From Prevotellaceae bacterium (lineage in GTDB: Bacteria > Bacteroidota > Bacteroidia > Bacteroidales > Bacteroidaceae): a stretch of 64,000 nt of DNA. Below the pieces are notes generated by a model. That model worked only from the letters and a program-made list of their open reading frames with translations, searched no databases and had not been told where the DNA came from. Position 1 is the stretch's first letter. The number at the start of each line of letters is the position of its first letter. A program made the translations under genes and the position numbers. Positions 49,163 through 58,462 of this stretch are shown piece after piece. The stretch is taken from positions 62,001-126,000 of the forward strand of contig JAFLUT010000001.1 in assembly GCA_022508665.1 (NCBI GenBank), read 5' to 3'.

Positions 49163-52100
49163 ATGGAAGATTTCGTGCATCTGCATGTGCATACACAGTA
49201 CAGTATTTTGGATGGACAGGCATCAATCTCTAAACTTGTGGACAAGGCTATCAAGAATGGGATGAAGGGCATGGCTGTGACTGACCATGGCAGCATGTTC
49301 GGCATCAAGGAGTTCTTCAACTATTGCAACAAAGTGAACAAGGGCAAGTCGCCGGAGGAGAGGTTCAAGCCAATCTTCGGATGTGAAGTGTATTGCGCCA
49401 GAAGGGATAAACAGTCGAAGGAAAACAATGCGCTGGACAAGAGCGGTTGGCATCTGATTTTGTTGGCGAAGAACGAGAAGGGCTATCATAATTTGGTGAA
49501 AATTGTGAGCGAGGCATGGGTTGACGGGTATTATCACAGACCACGTACTGACCATGCGTCGCTGGAGAAATACCATGAGGGGCTGATTGCTTCGTCGGCA
49601 TGTCTGGCAGGGGAAATTCCACGATACGTCAAGAATGGACAGATAGAGGAGGCGGAAAAATCTATCGAGTGGTTCAAAAGTGTGTTTGGCGAGGATTTCT
49701 ACATTGAATTGATGCGGCATGAGGTAAAAGACCCCATGCAGCGTGCCAATCGGGAGACGTTCAAGGAGCAGAAGGCAATAGAGCCGACGTTGATAGACTT
49801 GGCACGGAAGCACGGGGTGAAACTCATCTGTACCAACGACTCGCACTTCGTAGATGAGGACAATGCCGAGGCTCACGACCGATTGCTGTGCCTGTCCACT
49901 GGACGTGATTTGGACGACCCGACACGAATGCTGTACAGCAAGCAGGAGTGGTTTAAGACACGGGAGGAAATGAATGCTGTGTTTGCTGACCTGCCAGAGG
50001 CGCTGGCGAATACGGTTGAGGTGCTTGACAAGGTGGAGACGTACAGCATTGACCACTCTCCTATCATGCCTTTCTTCGCCATTCCCGAGGAGTTCGGAAC
50101 GGAGGAGGAGTGGAGGCAGAAGTATTCTGACGAGGACATCTTCAACGAGTTCACTCGCGACGAGAACGGCAATGTGGTGCTGACGCAGGAGGAGGCGGAG
50201 GACAAGATAAAGAAACTTGGCGGAATAGACAAACTGTACCGCATAAAGTTCGAAGCGGACTATCTGAAAGAGATAACGTACGTGGGTGCGAAGAAGTTGT
50301 ATGGCGACCCTGTGCCTGAGAGCGTGAAGACGCAGTTGGATTTTGAGTTGCACATAATGAAGACAATGGGTTTCCCGGGGTACTTCCTCATTGTGCAGGA
50401 TTTCATCAATTCGGCTCGCGAGGAATTAGGCGTGTGGGTAGGTCCGGGGCGTGGTTCGGCGGCTGGTAGTGCGGTGGCTTACTGCTTGGGAATAACGAAG
50501 ATAGACCCTATAAAGTATGACCTTCTGTTTGAACGTTTCTTGAACCCCGACCGTATCTCGCTGCCCGATATTGATACTGACTTCGACGATGACGGCCGCG
50601 GAAAAGTGTTGCAGTGGGTGACTGACAAGTATGGTGCTGAGAAGGTGGCACATATCATCACTTACGGCACGATGGCTACGAAGTCGGCGATAAAGGATGT
50701 GGCTCGTGTGCAGAAAGTGCCTTTGGCAACGGTGAATGCCTTGTGCAAGGCAATCCCCGACCGTCTGCCGAATGGGAAGAAGATGAACCTCAGCAATGCT
50801 ATAGAGTGCGTGCCAGAGTTGCAAGATGCCGCTACATCGCCCGACCCGCTGCTGAGGGACACGATGAAGTTTGCGCAGATGCTGGAGAACAACGTGAGGA
50901 ATACGGGTGTGCATGCCTGCGGAACTATCATTTGCCGCGATGCCATTGACGACTGGGTGCCTGTAAGCACTGCCGACGACAAGGAGACGGGGGAGAAGTT
51001 GCGATGCACGCAGTATGACGGTCATGTGATTGAGGAGACAGGGCTTATCAAAATGGACTTCCTCGGGCTGAAAACGCTGTCGCAATTGAAGGAGGCGGTG
51101 GCAAATGTAAAGGAAAGCCTCGGGATAGACGTTGACGTGGATGCTTTCGACATTACTGACCCTGCTACATATCAGTTGTATTGCGACGGCAGAACGGTGG
51201 GAACGTTCCAGTTTGAATCGGCTGGCATGCAGAAGTATCTGCGCGAGTTGCAGCCGACGGTGTTCGAGGACTTGATAGCCATGAATGCCCTCTACCGACC
51301 GGGACCAATGGACTATATCCCCGACTTCATCGACCGAAAGCAGGGGCGGAAACCTATTGAGTATGACATCCCCTGTATGGAGAAATATCTGAAAGACACA
51401 TACGGCATTACGGTGTATCAGGAGCAGGTGATGTTGCTGTCTCGTCAGTTGGCGGATTTCACTCGCGGAGAGAGCGATGCCTTGCGTAAGGCGATGGGAA
51501 AGAAAAAGAAGGACATCGTTGACGCTATGAAGCCGAAGTTCATCGATGGCGGACAGAAGAATGGGCATGACCCGAAAATACTTGATAAGATATGGGGCGA
51601 CTGGGAGAAGTTTGCTTCTTACGCATTCAACAAGTCGCATGCAACGTGCTATTCTTGGGTGGCATATCAGACGGCGTTCATGAAGGCGAATTTCCCTGCT
51701 CAGTTCATGGCGGCAGTGATGAGCCGCTCGCTCGACAATATCTCGGAAATCAGAAAGTTGATGGACGAATGCAAGCAAATGGGAATAAACACGTTAGGTC
51801 CAGACGTGAACGAGTCCAGATATAAATTCTCTGTCAACAATTACGGAGATATCCGCTTCGGAATGGCGGCGGTTAAGGGTGTGGGAGAAGCAGCAGTGCA
51901 GGCAATCATCGACGAGCGTGAGAGGAATGGGGCGTTCACCTCTTTGTTCAACTTTTTTGAGAGAGTGAACTTGTCTTTGTGCAACAAGAAGAACATTGAA
52001 AATCTGATTATTGCAGGCGCTTTCGATTGCTTCACTAATGTGCGTCGCGAGACATTCTTTGCCGCAGGGCAGAAGTCTAATGAGACCTTCCTTGATGTGT

Positions 52101-52867
52101 TAGTGCGATATGGAAACAATTATCAGCAAGACCAATATAAGGCGGCAACCTCGTTGTTTGGAAGTATGGAGGTGGCTGTGGCTCAGCCGCAAATACCGAA
52201 GGTTGTGCCTACGTGGGGAACGTTGGAAAGGTTGAACAAGGAGCGTGAATTGGTGGGCATATATCTGTCGGCGCATCCTCTTGACGATTATGTCGTAGCG
52301 CTTAAATATATATGCAACGCTCACTTCAATCAAATAGATGAACAGAGGGCGGAACTGGCAAAGCAGTCGGAGGTTTTGATGGGCGGAATTGTGACAGGTG
52401 TGAAGACTGGAGAAAGCAAGAATGGCAATCCATACGGCATCGTGAGGATGGAGGATTTTGAGGGCAATGGAGAAATGCCTCTGTTTGGCAAGGACTGGAT
52501 TACTTATCGAAACTATTTCATGGAAGGGGCATCGCTGTTCATAAGGATGAAGTTCGAACCAAACCGATATAAGCCAGATGTTTACAATATGAGCGTCTTG
52601 TCGATAGACTTATTGTCGGAAGTGCATGAGAAGTTGATAGAGAAAATAACGTTTGATGTGCCACTCGACAAACTTGAGGTGGAGATGGTTGAAGACTTGT
52701 CGGCAATTATCGCTAAAAATCCAGGGGATGCTGACCTCATCTTCAATATTCATTCTGCGGAAGGAGCGAGAGTCACTCTGATGTCTCGCCGTGTTAAGGT
52801 GAAGGTTAACAAGGAATTGATAAAATATATCCAAGACAATCCTGATATTGGAGTTAAAATAAATTAG
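49163..52867 (+). CDS. dnaE: DNA polymerase III alpha subunit
   Basis: MEDFVHLHVHTQYSILDGQASISKLVDKA (PHP); VGPGRGSAAGSAVAYCLGITKIDPIKYDLLFERFLNPDRISLPDIDTDFDDDGR. Confidence 0.96.
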   Translation: MEDFVHLHVHTQYSILDGQASISKLVDKAIKNGMKGMAVTDHGSMFGIKEFFNYCNKVNKGKSPEERFKPIFGCEVYCARRDKQSKENNALDKSGWHLILLAKNEKGYHNLVKIVSEAWVDGYYHRPRTDHASLEKYHEGLIASSACLAGEIPRYVKNGQIEEAEKSIEWFKSVFGEDFYIELMRHEVKDPMQRANRETFKEQKAIEPTLIDLARKHGVKLICTNDSHFVDEDNAEAHDRLLCLSTGRDLDDPTRMLYSKQEWFKTREEMNAVFADLPEALANTVEVLDKVETYSIDHSPIMPFFAIPEEFGTEEEWRQKYSDEDIFNEFTRDENGNVVLTQEEAEDKIKKLGGIDKLYRIKFEADYLKEITYVGAKKLYGDPVPESVKTQLDFELHIMKTMGFPGYFLIVQDFINSAREELGVWVGPGRGSAAGSAVAYCLGITKIDPIKYDLLFERFLNPDRISLPDIDTDFDDDGRGKVLQWVTDKYGAEKVAHIITYGTMATKSAIKDVARVQKVPLATVNALCKAIPDRLPNGKKMNLSNAIECVPELQDAATSPDPLLRDTMKFAQMLENNVRNTGVHACGTIICRDAIDDWVPVSTADDKETGEKLRCTQYDGHVIEETGLIKMDFLGLKTLSQLKEAVANVKESLGIDVDVDAFDITDPATYQLYCDGRTVGTFQFESAGMQKYLRELQPTVFEDLIAMNALYRPGPMDYIPDFIDRKQGRKPIEYDIPCMEKYLKDTYGITVYQEQVMLLSRQLADFTRGESDALRKAMGKKKKDIVDAMKPKFIDGGQKNGHDPKILDKIWGDWEKFASYAFNKSHATCYSWVAYQTAFMKANFPAQFMAAVMSRSLDNISEIRKLMDECKQMGINTLGPDVNESRYKFSVNNYGDIRFGMAAVKGVGEAAVQAIIDERERNGAFTSLFNFFERVNLSLCNKKNIENLIIAGAFDCFTNVRRETFFAAGQKSNETFLDVLVRYGNNYQQDQYKAATSLFGSMEVAVAQPQIPKVVPTWGTLERLNKERELVGIYLSAHPLDDYVVALKYICNAHFNQIDEQRAELAKQSEVLMGGIVTGVKTGESKNGNPYGIVRMEDFEGNGEMPLFGKDWITYRNYFMEGASLFIRMKFEPNRYKPDVYNMSVLSIDLLSEVHEKLIEKITFDVPLDKLEVEMVEDLSAIIAKNPGDADLIFNIHSAEGARVTLMSRRVKVKVNKELIKYIQDNPDIGVKIN

Positions 52868-52925
52868 TGGACGGCGAAAGAAAATGCTTTTCCTAATAAA
52901 ATAACACTATAAAGAATTTATAGAT

Positions 52926-55118
52926 ATGAATACAAAAAGATTACTGCTCAACCTAACACTGATGTTGCTAACCCTTACTGGGGTAAAGGCGCAGACTCCT
53001 ATTTATTTGGATGACACTAAACCGATAGAGGAGAGGGTGAAGGATGCTCTCTCACGTATGACGACGGAGGAGAAGGTGGCAATGTGTCATGCGCAATCAA
53101 AGTTCTCGTCGGCAGGTGTGCCACGGTTGGGCATTCCAGAAATAAAAATGAGCGACGGTCCTCATGGGGTGCGTGCGGAAGTGAACTGGAACGATTGGGG
53201 ATATGCTGGATGGACTAATGACTCATGCACGGCTTTCCCTGCTCTGACCTGTCTGGCGGCTACGTGGAATCCCGAAATGTCAATGCTCTACGGCAAGGCG
53301 ATAGGAGAAGAAGCCCGATACAGAGAGAAAAACATTCTGCTTGGGCCCGGCTTGAACATCTACCGCACACCACTCAACGGGCGCAACTTCGAGTATATGG
53401 GCGAAGACCCTTATTTGGCATCGGTTATGGTCGTGCCATACGTTAAGGGATTGCAATCGAATGGCGTGGCTGCATGCGTGAAGCACTATGCACTGAACAA
53501 TCAGGAGGTGTGTCGTGGATGGATTGATGTGAATGTCTCTGACAGGGCTTTGCGAGAAATCTATTTGCCAGCATTCAAGGCCGCGGCTGTTGAGGGTGGT
53601 GCGTGGTCGTTTATGGGCAGTTACAATAAGTTCCGTGGCGAGCATGCCTGCAACAACAAAATTCTGTTGCGCGACATTCTGAAAGACGAATGGCAGTGGG
53701 ACGGCGTGGTAGTCACCGACTGGGGAGGATGCCATGACACATATAAGTCGGCAATGAATGGACTCGACATCGAAATGGGTACTTACACTAACGGACTGAC
53801 TTCGGAAACGAAATTCACATACGATGACTATTACCTCGGCAATATGTATCTTCAGCAGTTGAAGGAGGGTAAAATACCTATGAGCGTGCTTGACGAACAA
53901 GCGTCACGCATTCTTCGGCTCATTTTCCGCACAGCGATGAACCGACAGAAGCCTTTCGGACGATTCACTTGCCAAGAACATTACGATGTGTGCCGACAAA
54001 TCGCTGGCGAAGGCATTGTGTTGCTAAAGAACGATAACAATACTCTTCCTATTGATGCCTCGAAATACAACAAGATTTTGGTGGTAGGGGAGAACGGGAT
54101 AAAGAACCTCACTGCAGGTGGCGGTTCGTCTGAACTGAAAGTGAAGCGCGAGGTGTCGCCATTGCAAGGGTTGAAAGCACTCTACGGCAGCAAGATAGAC
54201 TATGCACAGGGATATAAGAGCGGCCGTTTCATCTATGGGCGTGAGGATGTCGTTCCGCAGGATGTGCAGGAACGTTTGCACGATGAGGCTATGCAGAAAG
54301 CAAAAGATGCTGACCTTATCATCTTTGTTGGTGGTCTTAACAAGAACTTCCACCAAGACTGCGAGGATAGCGACCGCACTACTTACGGTCTCCCATTCGG
54401 ACAGGATAAACTGATTTCTGACATTGTGGCGATGAAGAAGCAGGTGGTGCTGGTGCTTATCAGCGGAAATGCCGTTGAAATGCCGTGGGTGAAGCAAGTG
54501 CCAGCCATTCTTCAAGCGTGGTATCTTGGCAGCGAGTCGGGCAATGCCATTGCCGATGTGCTTAGTGGAAAGGTAAACCCCAGCGGCAAACTGCCTTTTA
54601 CCTTCCCTGTGAAATTGGAGGACAACGCCGCTCACCATTTCGGGAAAATCTCTTATCCCGGCGACAGCATCCGTCAAGAATATCTGGAGGACATTCTCGT
54701 AGGCTATCGTTGGCACGACACCAAGAAGATTGTCCCTCAATTTGCTTTTGGCCACGGACTTAGTTACACGACCTTTAAGTATGGGAAACCGACACTCTCT
54801 GCCAAAACGATGACAGCCAACAGTTTTATAACCGTCTGCATTCCTGTCACCAACACAGGAAACTGCGATGGTAAAGAGGTCGTGCAACTCTACATCGGCG
54901 ATGACCAATGCTCCGTTGTACGTCCGCAAAAGGAACTGAAACACTTCGAGAAAGTGGCACTTAAACAAGGTGAGACAAAAACTGTTACATTTACTATTAC
55001 TCCCGAAGACCTGCAATTCTATGACAATGGATGGAAGACGGAACAAGGACGGTTCACTATCTACGTCGGCTCGTCTTCAAGGGACATCCGTGGCAAAGAA
55101 ACGTTTGTATTGAACTAA
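52926..55118 (+). CDS. Secreted glycoside hydrolase family 3 (beta-glucosidase/xylosidase-like)
   Basis: Signal peptide; KMSDGPHGVRAE, GPGLNIYRTPLNGRNFEYMGEDPYLA, VVTDWGG, C-terminal FnIII-like region. Confidence 0.93.
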   Translation: MNTKRLLLNLTLMLLTLTGVKAQTPIYLDDTKPIEERVKDALSRMTTEEKVAMCHAQSKFSSAGVPRLGIPEIKMSDGPHGVRAEVNWNDWGYAGWTNDSCTAFPALTCLAATWNPEMSMLYGKAIGEEARYREKNILLGPGLNIYRTPLNGRNFEYMGEDPYLASVMVVPYVKGLQSNGVAACVKHYALNNQEVCRGWIDVNVSDRALREIYLPAFKAAAVEGGAWSFMGSYNKFRGEHACNNKILLRDILKDEWQWDGVVVTDWGGCHDTYKSAMNGLDIEMGTYTNGLTSETKFTYDDYYLGNMYLQQLKEGKIPMSVLDEQASRILRLIFRTAMNRQKPFGRFTCQEHYDVCRQIAGEGIVLLKNDNNTLPIDASKYNKILVVGENGIKNLTAGGGSSELKVKREVSPLQGLKALYGSKIDYAQGYKSGRFIYGREDVVPQDVQERLHDEAMQKAKDADLIIFVGGLNKNFHQDCEDSDRTTYGLPFGQDKLISDIVAMKKQVVLVLISGNAVEMPWVKQVPAILQAWYLGSESGNAIADVLSGKVNPSGKLPFTFPVKLEDNAAHHFGKISYPGDSIRQEYLEDILVGYRWHDTKKIVPQFAFGHGLSYTTFKYGKPTLSAKTMTANSFITVCIPVTNTGNCDGKEVVQLYIGDDQCSVVRPQKELKHFEKVALKQGETKTVTFTITPEDLQFYDNGWKTEQGRFTIYVGSSSRDIRGKETFVLN

Positions 55119-55158
55119 ACATACATATTTAATATAAATCCTTAAACACTTAAAAACT

Positions 55159-55470
55159 ATGGTAGTCAACGATTCAAATTACAACGAAGTGATTGCTCAA
55201 GGCAAGCCTGTAGTGCTTGACTTTTGGGCTACATGGTGTGGCCCTTGCCGCAAGATTGCTCCAGTAATCCAAGAACTTGCAGAGCAGTACGAAGGTCAGG
55301 CTATAATCGGCAAAGTGAACATCGAGGAAGAAGCCGACGACCTCGTGGCAGAGTATGGCATCCGCAACATCCCAACGGTGCTGTTCATCAAGAACGGTCA
55401 GATTGTGGACAAGGTAGTAGGTGCAGCCCCAAAAAGCACATACGAAGAGAAAATCAAGGCAATGCTGTAA
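55159..55470 (+). CDS. trxA: Thioredoxin
   Basis: VVLDFWATWCGPCRKIAPVIQELAEQY ... IRNIPTVLFIKNGQIVDKVVGA. Confidence 0.95.
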   Translation: MVVNDSNYNEVIAQGKPVVLDFWATWCGPCRKIAPVIQELAEQYEGQAIIGKVNIEEEADDLVAEYGIRNIPTVLFIKNGQIVDKVVGAAPKSTYEEKIKAML

Positions 55471-55514
55471 CGCCATGACATTCTACCAAGAATGCTATAA
55501 CATCCGAAAAGACT

Positions 55515-55838
55515 ATGGCAAACATTGACGATGAAATCCTCCGTGGCGCAGAAGAAGATGCCAAAGAGGTAGCGTTCATCCAGAACTACATGGGATCAGA
55601 AAACCGCGACCTCTTCACCGAGGAAGACATATACTATTGCCTCGACGTGATGCTCGAATACCTTGACACTACGAGCGGCGATGCCGACGAAGAAGGCTTC
55701 ATCGACATCAACACCGAAGAGATTGCCAAGCACATCCAAAAGAAGGCAAAAAAAGAAGGCATGGGACCCTACGACCTCGATGCCCTTACTCTGCTGATTG
55801 ATGCAGAGTTAGAGTATAACGAACAGCAAGAAGATTGA
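55515..55838 (+). CDS. Conserved-looking small acidic protein of unknown function
   Basis: 107 aa, Asp/Glu-rich, ATG with plausible spacing after trxA on the same strand. Confidence 0.75.
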   Translation: MANIDDEILRGAEEDAKEVAFIQNYMGSENRDLFTEEDIYYCLDVMLEYLDTTSGDADEEGFIDINTEEIAKHIQKKAKKEGMGPYDLDALTLLIDAELEYNEQQED

Positions 55839-55852
55839 CAAAACAAGGCTAC

Positions 55853-55948
55853 GTAGTGTGCCAAAATCCACACTACAAATGCAGAAAATCCGAAGTACTA
55901 CTTCAGAAATTCGGTGAAAATCTGAAGTAGTACTTCGGATTTTCTGCG
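55853..55948. repeat. Intergenic tandem hairpins/22-bp-periodic array with perfect 27-bp inverted repeat
   Basis: GTAGTGTG ccaaaatc CACACTAC (55853-55876), then GCAGAAAATCCGAAGTACTACTTCAGA (55881-55907) / exact reverse complement (55921-55947). 22-mers AAAATCCACACTACAAATGCAG and AAAATCCGAAGTACTACTTCAG are adjacent. Confidence 0.88.
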
Positions 55949-55995
55949 TTTCTCTTGTTTGGTTTCTCTGTCTTTTCGGAAGTTGGTTATTTGTC

Positions 55996-56089
55996 TTGAA
56001 AACGGTCTGAGTCACACCGATTTAGAGGTAAACGAGGGGGTATTGAAACGGCGTGGGGCAGACCGCTTCAGAGGTTAAGGGCTGGGGAG
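55996..56089. repeat. Two imperfect ~47-bp direct repeats in the convergent intergenic region
   Basis: TTGAAAACGGTCTGAGTCACACCGATTTAGAGGTAAACGAGGGGG vs TTGAAACGGCGTGGGGCAGACCGCTTCAGAGGTTAAGGGCTGGGG. Confidence 0.6.
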
Positions 56090-56105
56090 GATGAAGAGCC
56101 CTAAA

Positions 56106-58391
56106 CTAAGCAGGTATGCTCTCATTATGTGAGAAACTTCTGTAGGTTGATGGGGCGAGATTTAGTTTGCCCGATGCACGGAGCATCTTTCGTAGGGAAG
56201 TAACAAATTCTTGGCTCTCTTGGAGAATGTTGAGGTAGACGTATGTCACCGCCATGTTGTCGGTGTCACCCTGCTGGAGCAGTTCGTATATGCCACGGAT
56301 GTGGAACGAGAGTTCATCCTTAATCTCGTTGCATCGTGTGCGCAGTTTGTCAATTATTTCTGGATGGCTGTCGTCTATTGCGGCTTCGGAGGCTACAATC
56401 ACGTCCTTTATATCGTTGCACAGCGACAGGAAGGTGTTGTGGAATTCCTCTGGCAAAGGGCGGAAATTGTTGTCGACGTGCTCCTTGCATGCCTCGTTGA
56501 TGCGGCGCAAGTTGTAGGTCATTGACATTGCCATGTTGTTGCTTAGGTGAAACCATGTGCGTTTCTCCATGGCTATTTCGGGGGTGACGCGACGCATGCA
56601 GAGGGTGAGTTTGCGGCGCTGCCCTTTCAAGACGTTCTTTTCGGTCATCAGAGCCTTTTCGGAGCGGAAGAGCAGTTTGCGTTTTTCCTTGATGAAGCCC
56701 TCCGTTATGTCGGAGAAACATTCGGCTGCAAAGTTAAGGAACATTTTTTGTTTTTCGTTGATGTATATCTTCAGCAAAGGCCATGCTTCTGTGGGTTGTG
56801 TCGTCAGAATGGTCTGGAACAGAGTTTCGGATGGTGCATCCTTTTCTTTATTCTGAAAACGGATGTTGCTGCGGATGAGAAGTGCGATGGCTACCACACC
56901 GCCGACAAGCATCATGGCTAAGCCGCCCATGTGCATCAGGCACACCATGAGTCCTGCACCTATGAATGCCACTCCTGCCGTGATGAACCATCCGCCTATG
57001 ACGGAGATGACACCCGTGATGCGGAACACAGCGCTCTCACGTCCCCACGCACGGTCGGCAAGTGATGTGCCCATTGCCACCATGAAGGTGACAAAGGTCG
57101 TTGACAAGGGGAGTTTCATGGATGTGCCGACGGCTATCAGCACGCTGGCAAGCATGAGGTTGAGCGCTCCACGCACGAGGTCAAATGCTGCTCCGTCCTC
57201 TTCTTGTGTCACCGTGTTGTCCATGCGGCGGTTCACCCAGTGCCTGATGCTGTCGGGCGTGTGCTCACTTACCCACGAAGAGGCGTTGAGTGTTGCTCTG
57301 ACGAGCGAGCGGCCTAAGCGTGATGAGCCGAACATCTCATCGCCTTGTGTCTTGGAACTCAATCCTACCGTTGTCTGGGTGACCTGACGGGCTTTCTTGG
57401 ACGTGGCGAGTGATAGCACCATTATCATACCTGCGCCAATGAGGAAATACAGCGGTGTGCGTGCCGAGCCCAAGAGGCTCACCATCATAAAGTCGTGGGG
57501 ATTGCCTCCTCCCACAGCGGTATAATCTTGATAGGAGGCAAATGCGGTGAGCGGAACGCCGATGAAGTTCACGAGGTCGTTGCCTGCGAATGCCATGGCG
57601 AGGGAGAATGTGCCGAGCATCACGACGACCTTGAACACATTGACTCTGCACCAGTGGAGCGTCTGCATTATCAGCGTGAACACGACGAGCGAGCCGAGGA
57701 GGATGAAGGTCGTGTTGTTATCTACCCACGCTTTGACTTCGGGGGTCATAATGGTGAGGTCTTTTATCCCTTTCAGAAGCATAAAATAGATGATGGCTGT
57801 GCATGCGACACCGCCAAACAGACCGACCTTCCATTTCAGACGGCTCTTGTATTCGAAGGTGAAGACCAGTCGGGAGAGGAACTGGACGATTGTGCCGAAC
57901 ACGAAGGCGATTGCCACCGAGAGGAAGATGCCAATGATGACGGACAATGCTTTTTCGGTGTTGAGCAAATCGCCCATTTGCAGGGTGCTGTCGGGTGCTG
58001 TGGTCTTGAACAGAGCCACCACGAAACTGGCGCCGAGCAACTCGAACACCAACGAAACGGTGGTGGAGGTGGGCATGCCGAGAGAGTTGAAGATGTCGAG
58101 AATGATGATGTCCGTCACCATTGCCGCCATAAAAATGGCTATGACATCGTAGAACGACAGGTTGGCAGGATTGAAGATGCCGTGTCGGGCAATGTCCATC
58201 ATGCCATTGCTCATTGCTGCACCGATGAATACGCCTGCTGCCGCAACGATTATCACTCGCTTGAACGGGGCGGCTTTTGAACCTACTGCCGAAGTGAGGA
58301 AGTTGACGGCATCATTGCTTACTCCCACCCACAGGTCGAAGACGGCGAGGAAGAACAGGAATATGATTATTCCCAGAAATAGAAAATCCAT
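56106..58391 (-). CDS. Inorganic phosphate transporter (PiT family) with fused C-terminal PhoU/DUF47-like helical domain
   Basis: DLWVGVSNDAVNFLTSAVGSKAA and second repeat FAGNDLVNFIGVPLTA; ~200-aa helical C-terminus with PhoU-like organisation. Confidence 0.88.
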   Translation of the reverse strand: MDFLFLGIIIFLFFLAVFDLWVGVSNDAVNFLTSAVGSKAAPFKRVIIVAAAGVFIGAAMSNGMMDIARHGIFNPANLSFYDVIAIFMAAMVTDIIILDIFNSLGMPTSTTVSLVFELLGASFVVALFKTTAPDSTLQMGDLLNTEKALSVIIGIFLSVAIAFVFGTIVQFLSRLVFTFEYKSRLKWKVGLFGGVACTAIIYFMLLKGIKDLTIMTPEVKAWVDNNTTFILLGSLVVFTLIMQTLHWCRVNVFKVVVMLGTFSLAMAFAGNDLVNFIGVPLTAFASYQDYTAVGGGNPHDFMMVSLLGSARTPLYFLIGAGMIMVLSLATSKKARQVTQTTVGLSSKTQGDEMFGSSRLGRSLVRATLNASSWVSEHTPDSIRHWVNRRMDNTVTQEEDGAAFDLVRGALNLMLASVLIAVGTSMKLPLSTTFVTFMVAMGTSLADRAWGRESAVFRITGVISVIGGWFITAGVAFIGAGLMVCLMHMGGLAMMLVGGVVAIALLIRSNIRFQNKEKDAPSETLFQTILTTQPTEAWPLLKIYINEKQKMFLNFAAECFSDITEGFIKEKRKLLFRSEKALMTEKNVLKGQRRKLTLCMRRVTPEIAMEKRTWFHLSNNMAMSMTYNLRRINEACKEHVDNNFRPLPEEFHNTFLSLCNDIKDVIVASEAAIDDSHPEIIDKLRTRCNEIKDELSFHIRGIYELLQQGDTDNMAVTYVYLNILQESQEFVTSLRKMLRASGKLNLAPSTYRSFSHNESIPA

Positions 58392-58462
58392 AAACGATAG
58401 TTTTTGTTGTTATTTTAATGTTGTTTTTATGTTTCGGAAGATGCTTATGAAAACCTAATGGT

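Noticed and set aside
49223-50353. 376-aa minus-strand ORF opposite dnaE
   Set aside because: Same shadow-ORF reasoning; no start-site context or family signal.
50426-51778. 450-aa minus-strand ORF opposite dnaE
   Set aside because: Lies fully antisense within a well-recognised dnaE; composition (His/Arg/Leu-rich) is typical of a codon-bias shadow ORF, with no recognisable motif.
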